Part shown: in pieces, positions 6,068 through 6,625 of the stretch
Layout: the number at the start of each line of letters is the position of its first letter
Position numbering within the stretch: the stretch's first letter is position 1
NCBI GenBank assembly: GCA_041164425.1
Contig: JBEAPO010000089.1
Coordinates: forward strand, 1-6,625
DNA: 6,625 nucleotides
From: F1-20-MAGs119 sp041164425
Lineage (GTDB): Bacteria > Actinomycetota > Acidimicrobiia > Acidimicrobiales > Ilumatobacteraceae
Direction of reading: 5' to 3'
Translations under genes and position numbers: made by a program
The notes under the pieces: generated by a model
What the model saw: the letters and a program-made list of their open reading frames with translations, nothing else
What the model was told of the DNA's origin: nothing
Databases searched by the model: none

Positions 6068-6625
6068 TCAGAACCCTAGTCGTCGGGCGAGTTCTGCCGT
6101 AAGGTCGGCGATCGAAACGCGCGCCTGGTCGGTGGTATCGCGTTCGCGGATGGTCACGCACCCGTCCTCCAGGGAGTCGAAGTCGACCGTTACGCAGTAC
6201 GGCGTGCCGATCTCGTCCTGGCGGCGGTACCTGCGGCCGATGGCCTGCGTCTCGTCGTAATCAACCATGTATCGGGCCGACAACGTCGCGAAGATCTCGC
6301 GGGCCAACGGAGTGAGTGTGTCTTTCTTCGACAACGGAAGCACCGCGACCTTGTATGGAGCGAGCCTCGGATGCAGCCGCAGAACCGTGCGCGCTTCGTC
6401 GTTCACGACATCCTCGTCGTACGCGGCAAGCAGGAAAGCCGCCATCGTGCGGTTGGCGCCCGCCGCAGGTTCGACGACGTACGGCACGTATCGCTCGTTC
6501 GTCGCCTGATCGAAGTAGTCGAGTTTCTGACCTGAGTGCTCGGCGTGCTGGCTCAGGTCGTAGTTCGTGCGCTGCGCAATGCCTTCGAGCTCTCCCCAAC
6601 CCCAGGGAAAAAGAAACTCGACGTC
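6068..6625 (-). CDS. glyS: glycyl-tRNA synthetase (single-chain alpha2 type), C-terminal part; 5' end outside window
   Basis: This enzyme attaches glycine to tRNA-Gly using ATP in the cytoplasm. The frame stays open from the TGA at 6070-6068 to the right edge of the window, giving 185 residues of a protein normally about 450-500 long. Near the edge is FPWGWGELEGIAQRTNYDL (6-24), part of the class II catalytic core and typical of the eukaryote-like alpha2 GlyRS, not the bacterial alpha2beta2 form. Class II motif 3 follows as EPAAGANR (52-59), with the ATP-binding Arg59. The C-terminal anticodon-binding domain spans about 85-185 and includes IGRRYRRQDEIGTP (129-142) and VTIRERDTTDQ (157-167). 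The in-frame GTG at 6487 encodes Val47 inside the conserved RYVPYVVEP segment and is not a start. About 39 bases, with no hairpin that I can see, separate its stop from the ABM gene, so read-through transcription is plausible. Confidence 0.95.
   Translation of the reverse strand, partial: DVEFLFPWGWGELEGIAQRTNYDLSQHAEHSGQKLDYFDQATNERYVPYVVEPAAGANRTMAAFLLAAYDEDVVNDEARTVLRLHPRLAPYKVAVLPLSKKDTLTPLAREIFATLSARYMVDYDETQAIGRRYRRQDEIGTPYCVTVDFDSLEDGCVTIRERDTTDQARVSIADLTAELARRLGF

Noticed and set aside
6068..6487. Separate 139-residue gene starting at the GTG at 6487
   Set aside because: The frame continues upstream to the window edge with clear GlyRS sequence (FPWGWGELEG, HSGQKLDYF), so this is the C-terminal part of one glyS gene.

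Overview
This is a compact, coding-dense, GC-rich (about 60% by eye) bacterial chromosomal segment with two converging gene sets. There is no stretch longer than about 80 bases without a gene. I see no mobile element, CRISPR array, tRNA, rRNA or phage gene. The gene content is housekeeping: fatty-acid synthesis, tryptophan synthesis, a peroxiredoxin and glycyl-tRNA synthetase. An actinobacterium is the best guess. The FabF C-terminal FGFGGHN motif resembles the mycobacterial KasA/KasB type, GTG/TTG starts are frequent, and GlyRS is the single-chain alpha2 type. A dedicated TrpF argues against a Streptomyces/Mycobacterium-like genome, which would use PriA, and suggests a deeper branch such as Acidimicrobiia. 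This placement is inference only.

Plus strand, 1-1349: the 3' end of an acyl carrier protein gene (acpP) is coupled by a TGATG stop/start overlap to fabF, the condensing enzyme of type II fatty-acid synthesis.

Junction, 1344-1364: fabF and the last minus-strand gene (fabZ) converge with only 9 bases between their stop codons. A perfect 7-bp inverted repeat covers the junction and contains both stop codons.

Minus strand, 6625 down to 1359, in order of transcription: glyS (3' part only), a small ABM-domain monooxygenase-like protein, trpC, trpF, trpB, trpA, bcp/prxQ, fabZ. Most junctions are 6-14 bases or overlap by 4; the exceptions are about 39 bases before the ABM gene and 75 bases before trpB. 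This looks like one operon or two overlapping transcription units. TrpF, TrpC and the TrpA/TrpB synthase carry out the last four chemical steps from phosphoribosyl-anthranilate to tryptophan. The early genes trpE, trpG and trpD are not here. FabZ works with FabF and ACP in fatty-acid elongation although it is transcribed from the opposite strand behind the trp genes.

I found no clear undescribed system. The points most worth a second look are the ABM-domain gene placed between glyS and trpC, the stand-alone TrpF in an actinobacterial-looking genome, and the hairpin that encodes both convergent stop codons.
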